From: Dehalococcoidia bacterium
Lineage (GTDB): Bacteria; Chloroflexota; Dehalococcoidia; DSTF01; JALHUB01
DNA: 17,960 nt
NCBI GenBank assembly: GCA_022865685.1
Contig: JALHUB010000098.1
Coordinates: forward strand, 1 to 17,960
Direction: 5' to 3'
A program made the position numbers and the translations under genes. Below, one piece after another: positions 5,822 to 13,712 of the stretch. Within the stretch, counting starts at the first letter, position 1; every line of letters starts with the position of its first letter. A model generated the notes under the pieces. It saw only the letters and a program-made list of their open reading frames with translations. It searched no databases and had not been told where the DNA came from.

Positions 5822-7948
5822 TTACTCGCCGCCTACGCCGCTCAATATTCCATCGTCTGCCGCCGTTTCGACGGGCTTCTCCTCGGCCGGCGCCTCCGCG
5901 ACAGCCTCCGTCTTCAAGGGCTCCAGAGCGGAGCGCTCCAGCAGCTCTACGAGGTCGATCGCCTCAGGCGGTTCTTCCAAGCCGAGGCCGTTCAGCCCAT
6001 CTTTGAACATCTGGAGGCAGAAGGGGCAGGCCGTCAGGACCGTGTCCGCGCCCGTCGCCACTGCTTCCTTGGCGCGCAGCCGGTTCACGCGCTGCTCCGG
6101 CTCTTCCTCCATCCACATCCTGCCGCCGCCCGCGCCGCAGCAGATGCCGTTGGCGCCGCAGTGCTCCATCTCGACGAGCTCGACGCCGGGGACAGCGGCC
6201 GCCAGCTTTCGCGGCGCGTCGTAGATGCCGTGGTAGCGGGCGAGGTAGCACGGGTCCTGGTAGGCGACTACCGCCTTGACCTCGTTGGTGAGCTTCAGCC
6301 TGCCATCTTTGACGAGCTGGAGCAGGAACTCAATGTGGTGGACGACTTCGAAGTCGCCGCCGAACTGCGGGTACTCGTCCTTCAGTGTGTGGTAGCAGTG
6401 CGGGCAGGCGGTGATTATCTTCTTGACGTTGTGGCGCTTGAGCGTCTCGATGTTCTGCTGCGCCTGGCACTGGAACAGGTACTCGTCACCGATTCTCCTC
6501 GCCGGGTGGCCGCAGCACGACTCCTCGTGTCCGAGGATGCTGATCTTGACGCCGGCGGCGTCGAGTATCCTCGCGAGGGCCAGAGCTGACTTCATGCTGC
6601 TCTCCTGAAGGGCGGCCGTGCAGCCGACCCAGAAGAGGAACTCCGCATCGCCGTCGTTGGCGACGTTCTTGACCTCGAAGCCCTCCGTCCAGTCCGTCCG
6701 CGAGGCCGAGGCGCCCTTCCAGGGGTGGCCCCTGTCCTGGACGGAGCGAAGGGCGGCCATCAGCGTCGGCGGGATCTCACCCTGCTCGAGGACGAGGTTG
6801 CGACGCAGCTCTATTATCTTCTTGACCGGTTCGATGAAGACGGGGCAGGCCTCTTCGCAGGCGCCGCAGGTCGTGCAGGACCACAGCTCGTCCTGGCTGA
6901 CGACGCCGCCCGCAAGCAGTGGCACTTCTTCTTGAGAAGCTTTGCCGTCGCGTTTTCCGCTCAGAAGCGCCGGCGCCCGCTGCACCATGTGCGCCTTCAG
7001 CTCCTGGATGACCATCTTCGGCGAAAGCGGCTTGCCCGTCATGTTAGCCGGGCAGACCTCCTGGCAGCGTCCGCAGCGGGTGCAGGCGTCGAGGTCGATC
7101 AGGTCTTTCCACGTCAGGTCCTGGAGCTTCGCCGCCCCGAGGGCGCCGACTCTCTCTTCCGTTATCTCGATCGGCTTGAGGACGCCCTTGCTGCCTTGCG
7201 TTCGGAGGAACATGTTGAGGGGTGACGCGAAGATGTGCGCCAGCTTCGTGAAGCTGAGAGCGACGTAGCCCATGCCGCCCATGGAGACGAGCATGTGACC
7301 CCACCACACGCTCTTGTGCAGGGCCAGGTTCACGTCAGTGCCCAGCGGATAGAAGGCTTTGGCGAAGACGAACCCGACAGGCGACCATACGGACCAGCCG
7401 GGGTGCACATCGAGCTCCGATGCGGCGATGCGCAGGCCCTCCAGCATGTAGCCGGTGACGATGATGCCCGCCAGCAGCGACAGGGCAACGGCATCATCGA
7501 GGGCGTTGTTCAGCTTCGACGGCCGCACGACGTAGCGCCGGTAGGCTGCCATCCCCAGGCCGGCGAGCACCAGCAGACCACCAACGTCCAGCATCAGCGA
7601 GACGCCGAGGTAGACGTTGCCCTCCATGAACTTGTACACATGCTCGCTCATGAAGTCGAGGAACGGGCCCATCAGGAGGATGCCGAAGCCGCCGAAGATG
7701 AGCAGGTGCATCACGCCCGCGTAACGATTGCGGATGATGCGCTTGTGCCACAGACCGTCGACCTTCGTCTTGATGATGAACGCGCGGACGCGGCCGGGGA
7801 TATCCCGCAGCCTGTCGTCCTCGCTGCCCATGCGCCACAGCCGGAGCCGCCGGTAGAGGCCGTAGACAACGGCGACTATCAGCAGTGCTCCCAGCAGGTA
7901 TACCAACTCACCGAATTGGATGTTCCAGAATATTTCTCGGGAGGGCAT
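5822..7948 (-). CDS. EMO-like membrane Fe-S oxidoreductase (NarI-like cytochrome b domain + HdrD-like CCG domains)
   Basis: A 708-residue protein starting at ATG 7948 behind a perfect AAAGGAGGTG. Residues 1-245 form about six membrane segments of the NarI/DsrM haem b type, with candidate haem histidines at 81, 211, 218 and 237. Next come two 4Fe-4S motifs, C289xxCxxCxxxC299P and C358xxCxxCxxxC368P, then two CCG domains: C443 / C478-C479 / C515xxC518 and C567 / C597 / C603-C604 / C641xxC644, as in heterodisulfide reductase subunit D. The tail (about 680-705) is acidic and Ala/Pro-rich. This layout matches the ETF:menaquinone oxidoreductases (EMO) of acid-degrading anaerobes, which pass electrons from acyl-CoA dehydrogenases via ETF to the quinone pool. 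No etfAB genes are adjacent, so the partner is inferred. It could alternatively serve another soluble electron donor or a disulfide substrate. All cluster cysteines appear intact. Confidence 0.9.
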   Translation of the reverse strand: MPSREIFWNIQFGELVYLLGALLIVAVVYGLYRRLRLWRMGSEDDRLRDIPGRVRAFIIKTKVDGLWHKRIIRNRYAGVMHLLIFGGFGILLMGPFLDFMSEHVYKFMEGNVYLGVSLMLDVGGLLVLAGLGMAAYRRYVVRPSKLNNALDDAVALSLLAGIIVTGYMLEGLRIAASELDVHPGWSVWSPVGFVFAKAFYPLGTDVNLALHKSVWWGHMLVSMGGMGYVALSFTKLAHIFASPLNMFLRTQGSKGVLKPIEITEERVGALGAAKLQDLTWKDLIDLDACTRCGRCQEVCPANMTGKPLSPKMVIQELKAHMVQRAPALLSGKRDGKASQEEVPLLAGGVVSQDELWSCTTCGACEEACPVFIEPVKKIIELRRNLVLEQGEIPPTLMAALRSVQDRGHPWKGASASRTDWTEGFEVKNVANDGDAEFLFWVGCTAALQESSMKSALALARILDAAGVKISILGHEESCCGHPARRIGDEYLFQCQAQQNIETLKRHNVKKIITACPHCYHTLKDEYPQFGGDFEVVHHIEFLLQLVKDGRLKLTNEVKAVVAYQDPCYLARYHGIYDAPRKLAAAVPGVELVEMEHCGANGICCGAGGGRMWMEEEPEQRVNRLRAKEAVATGADTVLTACPFCLQMFKDGLNGLGLEEPPEAIDLVELLERSALEPLKTEAVAEAPAEEKPVETAADDGILSGVGGE

Positions 7949-7986
7949 CTGGCACCTCCTTTACGCTTCCATCCACACTCTTCCGC

Positions 7987-8016
7987 CTTACATCTCTCCG
8001 TGATGACCGAGCGCAA
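7987..8016 (-). promoter_or_regulatory. Weak candidate promoter for the EMO-like gene
   Basis: On the minus strand TTGCGC (8011-8016) and TGTAAG (7987-7992) are 18 nt apart, each matching consensus at 4 of 6 positions, in the 106-bp gap after the recombinase-like gene. The leader would be about 30-40 nt. Confidence 0.3.
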
Positions 8017-8054
8017 TCGTTCTTTCTCGTTCAGACGTGCGTCGTGCGCGTCTG

Positions 8055-8537
8055 CTATGCTTTCGCTGCGGCCGTCTCGAGCCGGGCGTAGACCGGGTTG
8101 CCCTTGCTCCGGTACCACCAGCGCATGTACTGCGCCAGGGGCTCCCAGGACCAGGTCGCGGGTACGCAGGTGACGCCGTGCTCTTCGAGGAGCGCCAGCA
8201 GGAAGTCCAGGTCCGTCTTCTTGCACGCCAGGCGGTCGGTGCGGTCCACGATCAGCACGTCGAAGGCGGTGTCCGAAAGCAGCGCGATGAGCCCGGGCCT
8301 GTTGAGGCAGTCGCCGGCCCAGCCGATGTCCTCGTGCACGTCGACGAGCTCCCACTTGTGAGCCTCAGCACAGCTACAAATGCGACCCTTCTGGCCGTCC
8401 GGCCTCGTCCACTTCTTGCCCATCTCCTCGAAGTCCTGCCTGACGTACCCCACGGCACGTGGCCGCTCCTGCCAGATGGTCTGCGGGGCGCCCAGGCTGG
8501 TCTTCTCGCCGGTTGGAGTCCCTGTCATCGTTGTCAT
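8055..8537 (-). CDS. Stand-alone serine-recombinase N-terminal-domain protein lacking the catalytic serine
   Basis: A 160-residue protein with a resolvase-type fold and no recognisable DNA-binding or recombinase C-terminal domain. ATG 8537 is favoured by AAAGGTGA 5 nt upstream; the frame stays open to an ATG at 8648, but that leader is low-complexity. Resolvase landmarks are present in order: AVGYVRQDF (28-36), W62 and HEDIGWAGDCLNRPGL (68-83), FDVLIVDRTDRLACKK (92-107), then LLALLEEHGV. In active enzymes the first motif is Y.R.S, with Ser as nucleophile; here that position is Asp35. The DRL.R motif reads DRLAC, so the second catalytic Arg is Cys105, while the Arg of the first motif (R33), Asp101 and Arg102 remain. 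It is therefore predicted not to cut DNA. A structural or regulatory role, or a decaying recombinase, are both possible. It is 106 bp upstream of the EMO-like gene and on the same strand. Confidence 0.72.
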   Translation of the reverse strand: MTTMTGTPTGEKTSLGAPQTIWQERPRAVGYVRQDFEEMGKKWTRPDGQKGRICSCAEAHKWELVDVHEDIGWAGDCLNRPGLIALLSDTAFDVLIVDRTDRLACKKTDLDFLLALLEEHGVTCVPATWSWEPLAQYMRWWYRSKGNPVYARLETAAAKA

Positions 8538-8896
8538 CGCTCTCACCTTTGCCCTTTCCGTTTCTGTCCTGGTTTTCATCCCACCTAGAAGGTACGGCAC
8601 GATGCCCAACCCTGTCGTCCGCCGCGAGCGCCGACTTTCGGTAGGCATTTTGGCCTGGGTTTGGAGGGTGACAGTGCGCCATCAGGTCGACGCTTTCGGT
8701 AGTCGCAACACGTGTAACCGCCCTGATTGCGCACCGCTTGCGTAGGACGAAGGAGCAAGATTACGCAGTTGGCGCAGTCCCGCTAGGTATGTTTAGCGGA
8801 TGACAATCAGTAGTCCGGCGACTGGCGGCTGAGGGCCGTTTGCCTGTAATCTGTAGGTGGATACTTGCGCCGTCGCGGCGTCAGGAGAGGAAAAGG
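8538..8896. other. 359-bp gene-free divergent intergenic region with several dyads
   Basis: This lies between the divergent recombinase-like gene and response regulator. It holds a palindrome ACACGTGT (8708-8715), an inverted repeat TGCGTA (8739-8744)/TACGCA (8762-8767) with 17-nt spacing, similar TTGCGCA-like words nearby, and a hairpin CCGCTA/TAGCGG (8780-8785, 8794-8799; loop of 8). I found no convincing -10/-35 pair for either gene and no tRNA or small ORF with a good RBS. Confidence 0.5.
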
Positions 8897-9583
8897 ATGG
8901 ACAAGATCCGCATTCTCATAGCCGATGACCACACCCTTGTGCGCGAAGGCACGCGCGAGCGACTGGAACGCGAGGAGGACTTCGAGGTGGTGGGCGAGGC
9001 GGCGGACGGAGAAGAAGCGGTCAGGCTGGCGCAGCAACTGAAGCCAAACGTCGCCATCATTGACATCGCCATGCCGAACCTCAATGGCATCGAGGCGACG
9101 AAGCAGATCAAGGCCAATCAGCCTGCCACGTCCATTCTCGTGCTCAGCGCCTACGACAACGACCAGTACATCTACGCCGTTCTGGAGGCCGGCGCCAGCG
9201 GTTACCTCCTGAAGAACGTCCGCGGGGCGCAGCTCGTCGACGCCATCCGCGACGTGAGCGCGGGCGAAGTCGTCCTCGACCCGCACGTGGCGCGAAAGGT
9301 CGTCCAGTGGTTCTCGTCGATGAGCCGCGGAAAAAGCGTCGTCGAGGGCCTGCCGGAACACTTCAGTGAGCGGGAGCTGCAGGTGCTGAAACTGGCGGCA
9401 AAGGGCATGAGCAACAAGGAGATAGCGGCGCAGCTTGCTCTGAGCGTGCGTACTGTCCAGTCGCACCTGGGCAACATCTTCGACAAGCTGGGCGTTAGCT
9501 CGCGCACGGAGGCGGTGCTGCGCGCCCTTAAGGAAGGCTGGATCTCCCTGGAGCACGTATCGCCGGGTGACTTGCCGAAATGA
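8897..9583 (+). CDS. NarL/FixJ-family response regulator (REC + LuxR HTH)
   Basis: A 228-residue response regulator. ATG 8897 is chosen behind AGGAGAGG; an open frame extends to 8840 without an RBS. The receiver domain (about 4-120) has the acidic pair D10-D11, the phosphoacceptor D56 (IIDIAMP), S84 in LVLSAY and K106 in YLLKN, so all switch residues are present. The C-terminal LuxR-type helix-turn-helix (about 154-212) contains SERELQVLKLAAKGMSNKEI and the recognition helix region SVRTVQSHLGNIFDKLGV. Phosphorylation by the adjacent kinase is expected to drive dimerisation and promoter binding. The stop TGA overlaps the ATG of the kinase gene (ATGA), so the two are translationally coupled and almost certainly partners. 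Targets are not evident; autoregulation through the dyads upstream is a possibility. Confidence 0.96.
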   Translation: MDKIRILIADDHTLVREGTRERLEREEDFEVVGEAADGEEAVRLAQQLKPNVAIIDIAMPNLNGIEATKQIKANQPATSILVLSAYDNDQYIYAVLEAGASGYLLKNVRGAQLVDAIRDVSAGEVVLDPHVARKVVQWFSSMSRGKSVVEGLPEHFSERELQVLKLAAKGMSNKEIAAQLALSVRTVQSHLGNIFDKLGVSSRTEAVLRALKEGWISLEHVSPGDLPK

Positions 9584-11619
9584 TGCACGCACTTGCCAGG
9601 GCAAGAGCAATGCTCAGCGTGCCCCCACGTCAGAAACCATCATGGGCGGTACTTAGGGAGCCGCATTTCTGGATACTGATCGCCATCATCACTTGCGGCA
9701 CCATTTTCTACTACGCCGATTCCTTTCCCATCATCAATTCGCTCGAATCAGGTCTGCATATCGACTTCGCCCGTCGCTCCGTCCACCGCATTCTGTCCAT
9801 TCTGCCCGTGGCCTACGCGGCCTTCGTGTTCGGACTGCCGGGCGGGCTGACCGCCACGACCGTCATCACGGCGCTGCTCCTGCCGCGCGTCTTCATCTCC
9901 TCGTCCGACCCTGAAGAGGCGGCGATCGAGGTCGCCGCGTTCGCCTTGATCGGCGCCTTCGTGAGTTGGCTGATCGACGTCCAGAACAGGGAAAAGACGC
10001 AGCACAGGAGGACCATCGCGTCTCTGGAGTGGACGCAACGCGAGCTGCGGTCGCACATCGAGGCGGTGGAGAACGAAGAGCGGCGGCTTTCGACCATCAA
10101 CGCGGTCCTAAGCGTCGTCGCGGAGTCCCTGGACCTGCGCCAGATGCTGCACCATGCCATGGACAAGGTGCAGGAGGTCATGCGGGTCGAGAAATGGCTC
10201 CTCTATCTCCTCGACGAGGACTCCGATGAGTTGACACTCGAGGCCTATCACGGCGTGTCGAGTGAATTTACGGAGCTGGCGAAAAGGATACGCGTGGGCG
10301 AAGGCCTGAACGGGCGCGTCGCCCAGTCGGGCGAGCCCCTGGCGACGAAGGACCTCTCTATCAGCCACTTCCTTTCCAGCGAGATCGGCTTGCGCGAGAA
10401 CGTGCGTTCGCAGCTTACGGTTCCTATCAAGTCGAAAGGGCGAGTTCTGGGCACCTTCTGCGCCGCCACGAGCGAGCTGCGCGAGTTCGCGCCGGAAGAG
10501 ATCGAGCTGGCGGTGGCCATCGGCAACGCCATCGGCGTCGCCGTCGAGAACGCGCAGCTATATGAGAAGGAGCGCGCCACGCTGGAGCAGTTGCGCCAAT
10601 CGGAGGAGAGCTACCGCGGCCTGTTCGAAAACGCCACCGGCGCCATCGAAGTCCACGACCTGAACGGCAAGATCGTTAACGCCAACAAGGCGTTCGAGAA
10701 GCTGACGGGCTACACCGGCAAAGAGCTGGAAGGGCTGGACGTCACCAACTTCTTAAGCCCCAAGGACGTCAAAGCGGTCGAGGCGCTACTCAGGGCGCAA
10801 TACCGGGGAGATCCCGTGGAGAGCCTGGTTGAGTTCCCTCTGACACGGCGGGACGGCTCGGAGACCATCGTGGAACTGATGCCCAGCCTGATCATCCGCA
10901 ATGGGCGACCCGTGGGCGTCCAGTCGATCGTCCGCGACGTCACTGAGCAGCGGCGGATGCAGGAGAACCTGCGCTACTACGTCTCGCAGGTGCTGAAGGC
11001 GCAGGAGAGCGAGCGCCTGCGCATCGCCCGCGAGCTCCACGACGACACCGCCCAGGCGCTCACCGGCGTCTCGCGACGGTTGGACATGCTGTCTTCCAGC
11101 GGAACCGACATACCGCCCGATATCGCGCAGCGCCTCGACGAGCTCAGGGAGCAAACGGACACGATCCTGGACGGCGTCCGGCGATTCAGCCAGGACCTGC
11201 GACCGCCCGTCCTCGACGACCTGGGCCTGCTGCCGGCGCTGAAGTGGCTGCTCATCGCCCTCGAGGAGCAGGACGGGATCGAATCCAACACGCGGATACT
11301 CGGCGAGCCGCGTCGCCTGCCGCGCGACGCCGAGCTGGCGCTGTTCCGCATCGCTCAGGAGGCGTTGAGCAACGTCAGGAAGCACTCCCACGCCTCGGCG
11401 GTCGAGCTGACGCTGGACTTCCGCAATGACAGCATCGCTGTGACGGTAGCGGATAACGGCAACGGATTCGAGCTGCCGCCGGCCACCGGCGACCTCGCGG
11501 CTTCGGGCAAGCTCGGCCTGATTGGGATGCAGGAGCGCGCGCGGCTCCTCGGCGGGACGATCGACATGGGATCGAAGCCCGGCGAGGGGACCAAGGTCGT
11601 CGTGACCGTTCCCGGCTAG
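9580..11619 (+). CDS. Membrane sensor histidine kinase (TM-GAF-PAS-HisKA_3-HATPase)
   Basis: A 679-residue NarL-type kinase beginning in the ATGA overlap with the response regulator. Domains in order: membrane segments at about 30-46, 71-103 (probably two) and 114-133, similar to DUF4118-type sensor regions; a coiled linker (135-165); a GAF domain (about 170-327); a PAS domain (about 345-458) containing YRGLFENATGAI and GYTGKELEG; a HisKA_3 dimerisation domain with phospho-acceptor His487 in ERLRIARELHDDTAQAL; and a HATPase domain with FRIAQEALSNVRKHS (N-box, Asn598), DNGNGF (625-630) and GKLGLIGM (643-650). No periplasmic domain of any size is seen, so the signal is probably sensed in the membrane or by the cytoplasmic GAF/PAS domains. 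No ligand-binding residues (for example haem His) can be confirmed. Function: autophosphorylation and transfer to Asp56 of the upstream-encoded regulator. Confidence 0.95.
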   Translation: MMHALARARAMLSVPPRQKPSWAVLREPHFWILIAIITCGTIFYYADSFPIINSLESGLHIDFARRSVHRILSILPVAYAAFVFGLPGGLTATTVITALLLPRVFISSSDPEEAAIEVAAFALIGAFVSWLIDVQNREKTQHRRTIASLEWTQRELRSHIEAVENEERRLSTINAVLSVVAESLDLRQMLHHAMDKVQEVMRVEKWLLYLLDEDSDELTLEAYHGVSSEFTELAKRIRVGEGLNGRVAQSGEPLATKDLSISHFLSSEIGLRENVRSQLTVPIKSKGRVLGTFCAATSELREFAPEEIELAVAIGNAIGVAVENAQLYEKERATLEQLRQSEESYRGLFENATGAIEVHDLNGKIVNANKAFEKLTGYTGKELEGLDVTNFLSPKDVKAVEALLRAQYRGDPVESLVEFPLTRRDGSETIVELMPSLIIRNGRPVGVQSIVRDVTEQRRMQENLRYYVSQVLKAQESERLRIARELHDDTAQALTGVSRRLDMLSSSGTDIPPDIAQRLDELREQTDTILDGVRRFSQDLRPPVLDDLGLLPALKWLLIALEEQDGIESNTRILGEPRRLPRDAELALFRIAQEALSNVRKHSHASAVELTLDFRNDSIAVTVADNGNGFELPPATGDLAASGKLGLIGMQERARLLGGTIDMGSKPGEGTKVVVTVPG

Positions 11620-11649
11620 CGGCGCAGAGGTTCTCCTGGACAACCGCCT

Positions 11650-12738
11650 CTAGGCTATCTGAGAATCCCCGAGAGTCAGGAACCAGTTGTGCAGGTCGTA
11701 GGCGGTGTTCGCCTCTTCGGCGTGCGAACGCACTAGCAGGTGCAGCGGATGCGGCTCCAGGAACTTCGGCGGCATCCAAAAGCCCGAGGCGCGGAATAGG
11801 CGGAACTCGTCCGTGTGACGCAGGGAGAGCGTGGCGAGCATGTCCAGGTCCAGGTCCCGGAAGTAGGCGCCGGCGTGGTCGATGAGCAGGCGGCCGGCGG
11901 CGCGACCCTCACCGCTCGCCTCGACGATCAGGTCGACGATCAGCCCCGCCGAGAAACGGCCGAGCGGCGCCGCCCGCAGGACGATCAGCGCGCGCACCTT
12001 CCCCTCCGACCTGGCGGCAAAGGCGGCGTACTCGCGGCCCGGCGCTTCGAAGTAGCGCCAGTTTAGGTAGGCGGAGTCGCGGACGACGATCAGCGGCGTG
12101 CGGTTCTGGACTCGACGCCAGAACACTGCGAAAGGCTCGTCGAACTCCGTGACCTGGTCTATTGCCAGCCCCGGCACGTCCCTCTGCTTCGCGGAGGGTG
12201 GTGTGCGCCAGACCACGCGCGCAATCGACGCTGTCCTGGCGAGGACCCGGCTGCCCGTCGTCTTCATCGCCAACGTCTCGGGCTTCAGCGGTCGAATGAG
12301 CAGCGAAAGCGACGCGATCTCCTTGAACCCGCCCTGGTTCACGAGGACCGGCAGCGAGGCGTCGTCGGGGAAGGCGTAGCTGAAGGCGATCTTCTCCTCC
12401 GCGGCTGCGGCGTCGAGCTTACGCAGGAGGTCGAGAGGGATGCCGCGGCCCTGGAAGTCGGGGTCGATCAGTGGATTCAGGGCGAGTCCGGCAGTGACCG
12501 GCTTCCCGGAAAGCCTCACGCCGACGGGGATCATCGCGGCCTGCGCTATGAGCCGGCTCGTCGCTGTGTCGCGAGCAACGACGCCGATGGCCGGGCCAGC
12601 AGGTCCGCGCTGTAGCTGCCAGTCGAGGTTGGACTCGTTCGCCTCGCCTTCGGGCGAAAGCCGCTGCATCAGCTCCAGGCAGGCGGGGGAGTCTTCCGCC
12701 GAGTATCGGCTTGAGGTCCAGGCTTCCTCGTTGGTCAC
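11650..12738 (-). CDS. GNAT-family N-acetyltransferase-like protein
   Basis: A 362-residue protein starting at GTG 12738 behind GGGAG (spacing 7). The N-terminal half carries the acetyl-CoA-binding pattern DPDFQGRGIPLDLLRKL (92-108), which matches GNAT motif A (Q/R-x-x-G-x-G/A), followed by SYAFPDDASLPVLVNQGGF, the usual late GNAT strand. The second half (about 200-345) has RDSAYLNWRYFEAPGREYAAFAAR and a segment with DLIVEASGEGRAAGRLLIDHA that resembles a second, more divergent GNAT fold. The double layout is common in uncharacterised 'GNAT family' proteins that include the 'YLNWRY' signature. The acceptor substrate is unknown; a small molecule or cell-envelope sugar is possible. Convergent with the kinase gene (30-bp gap) and divergent from the enoyl-CoA hydratase. 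Confidence 0.8.
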   Translation of the reverse strand: MTNEEAWTSSRYSAEDSPACLELMQRLSPEGEANESNLDWQLQRGPAGPAIGVVARDTATSRLIAQAAMIPVGVRLSGKPVTAGLALNPLIDPDFQGRGIPLDLLRKLDAAAAEEKIAFSYAFPDDASLPVLVNQGGFKEIASLSLLIRPLKPETLAMKTTGSRVLARTASIARVVWRTPPSAKQRDVPGLAIDQVTEFDEPFAVFWRRVQNRTPLIVVRDSAYLNWRYFEAPGREYAAFAARSEGKVRALIVLRAAPLGRFSAGLIVDLIVEASGEGRAAGRLLIDHAGAYFRDLDLDMLATLSLRHTDEFRLFRASGFWMPPKFLEPHPLHLLVRSHAEEANTAYDLHNWFLTLGDSQIA

Positions 12739-12773
12739 GGCGTCGCTCCCAGTCCCGCAGGTTCAGCGCCGGT

Positions 12774-12782
12774 ATTATAGCA
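12774..12782 (-). promoter_or_regulatory. Extended -10 promoter for the GNAT gene
   Basis: The minus strand reads TGCTATAAT: a perfect TATAAT (12774-12779) preceded by the TGn extension. No good -35 is visible at 16-18 nt, as expected for extended -10 promoters. The leader to GTG 12738 would be about 30 nt. Confidence 0.6.
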
Positions 12783-12828
12783 TGGCAATGAGGAAGCAGC
12801 CGCAAGCCTCGTCGTCTTCCGGCTGTCG

Positions 12829-12858
12829 TTGATTCTTTATGCCGACCGGTGCCATACT
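12829..12858 (+). promoter_or_regulatory. Candidate promoter for enoyl-CoA hydratase
   Basis: TTGATT (12829-12834) and CATACT (12853-12858) are 18 nt apart, and the -10 is preceded by TGC (extended -10). The leader to ATG 12893 is about 28 nt. Confidence 0.5.
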
Positions 12859-12892
12859 CGCGACGGGTCTGCTTCAAAGAAAGGGGCATTCG

Positions 12893-13678
12893 ATGGACTA
12901 CCAGGACCTGCTTTACGAAAAGGAAGGCGCAATCGCCACCATCACTCTCAACCGGCCCGAAGCGCTGAACGCGATCTCGCTGCCGATGCTAAGCAGCCTA
13001 TCCAAAGCATTGCGGGACGCCGACGCCGATGAGGCCATTCGGGTCATCGTCATGACGGGCGCAGGCCGCGGCTTCTGCGCCGGCCTCGACCTCAAGGTCA
13101 TGTTCGGCGCCGGCACGAGCGGCGCGCCGCTTGGCCTTCGCTTCGATCTTCCGAACAGCCCGCCGATGGTCCTCCGCACGACGGACAAGCCGGTTATCTG
13201 CTCCCTCAACGGCCCTGCCGCCGGCTACGGGTTCGATCTCGCGCTCGGCTGCGACATGCGCATCGCTTCGGACAAGGCGCGGATGGGCGCGATCTTCACG
13301 CGTCGCGGCATCCTGCCGGAGAGCGGCGGCGCCTGGATGCTGCCCCGTCTCCTCGGCTGGGCGAAGGCGGCAGAGATCGTCTTCCGCGGCCGCATGATCG
13401 ACGCGCCGGAAGCGCTGGCGCTCGGCCTGGTGAACACCGTCGTGCCCCACGAGCGACTGGCGGAAGAAACGCGCGCCTGGGCGGAAGAGATAGCCGGAAA
13501 CGCGCCCCTGGCCGTCCAGGCGGCGAAACGGCTAATGCGCCTGGCGATGGAGGAGAGCTTCGAGGCGAACGTCCACCACGCCTATCTGCAGCTCCTGCCG
13601 CTCTTCGGCACGGAGGACTTCAAAGAAGGCGTAAGCGCTTTCCTGGAGAAGCGCCAGCCGAAGTTCCAGGGGCGCTAG
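12893..13678 (+). CDS. Enoyl-CoA hydratase/isomerase family protein
   Basis: A 261-residue crotonase-superfamily enzyme. ATG 12893 has AAAGGGG about 6 nt upstream; a further in-frame ATG at 12839 has none. Family landmarks: ITLNRPEALNAIS (17-29), GAGRGFCAGLDL (56-67) with the first oxyanion-hole backbone position, CSLNGPAAGYGFDLALGCDMRIAS (103-126) with the second, and FTRRGILPESGGAWMLPRLLG (135-155), where Glu143 is the likely general acid/base. This last pattern, with PE.GG..LPRL, is common in enoyl-CoA hydratases and related isomerases of uncertain substrate. The expected reaction is hydration of a 2-enoyl-CoA in beta-oxidation or an analogous pathway. It is monocistronic with its own promoter. 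It fits the acyl-CoA ligase fragment and EMO-like gene functionally but is not linked to them in an operon. Confidence 0.92.
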   Translation: MDYQDLLYEKEGAIATITLNRPEALNAISLPMLSSLSKALRDADADEAIRVIVMTGAGRGFCAGLDLKVMFGAGTSGAPLGLRFDLPNSPPMVLRTTDKPVICSLNGPAAGYGFDLALGCDMRIASDKARMGAIFTRRGILPESGGAWMLPRLLGWAKAAEIVFRGRMIDAPEALALGLVNTVVPHERLAEETRAWAEEIAGNAPLAVQAAKRLMRLAMEESFEANVHHAYLQLLPLFGTEDFKEGVSAFLEKRQPKFQGR

Positions 13679-13687
13679 CGGCCCCGG
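13666..13687. terminator. Short GC hairpin over the end of the enoyl-CoA hydratase gene
   Basis: GGGGC (13669-13673) pairs with GCCCC (13681-13685) around a 7-nt loop, with two further CC/GG pairs after one mismatch. It overlaps the stop codon and lies in the 34-bp gap to the convergent PEBP gene. There is no T-run, so terminator activity is uncertain. Confidence 0.3.
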
Positions 13688-13712
13688 ACGCTTGCGACCA
13701 CTGATGGGCCGG

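Noticed and set aside
8032..8054. CAGACG/CGTCTG hairpin just after the recombinase-like stop
   Set aside because: There are only 6 perfect base pairs and no T-tract; too weak to call a terminator.
7235..8173. 312-codon plus-strand open frame
   Set aside because: It is antisense to the EMO-like gene, has no RBS or recognisable motif, and is typical GC-rich antisense openness.
8055..8537. Mobile element carrying the recombinase-like gene
   Set aside because: No terminal repeats, target duplication, second transposition gene or base-composition change are visible around it, and the catalytic serine is missing.
8538..8648. Longer N-terminus for the recombinase-like protein
   Set aside because: In-frame ATGs at 8579 and 8648 exist, but spacing to any RBS is poor and the added residues are low-complexity; 8537 has the better RBS.
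8807..9610. 267-codon minus-strand frame opposite the response regulator
   Set aside because: It is antisense to a gene with complete REC and HTH motifs; its composition is that of a mirror frame.
11620..11649. Terminator in the 30-bp gap between the kinase and GNAT genes
   Set aside because: Only short imperfect pairing (AGAGG/CCTCT with a bulge) and no T-run.
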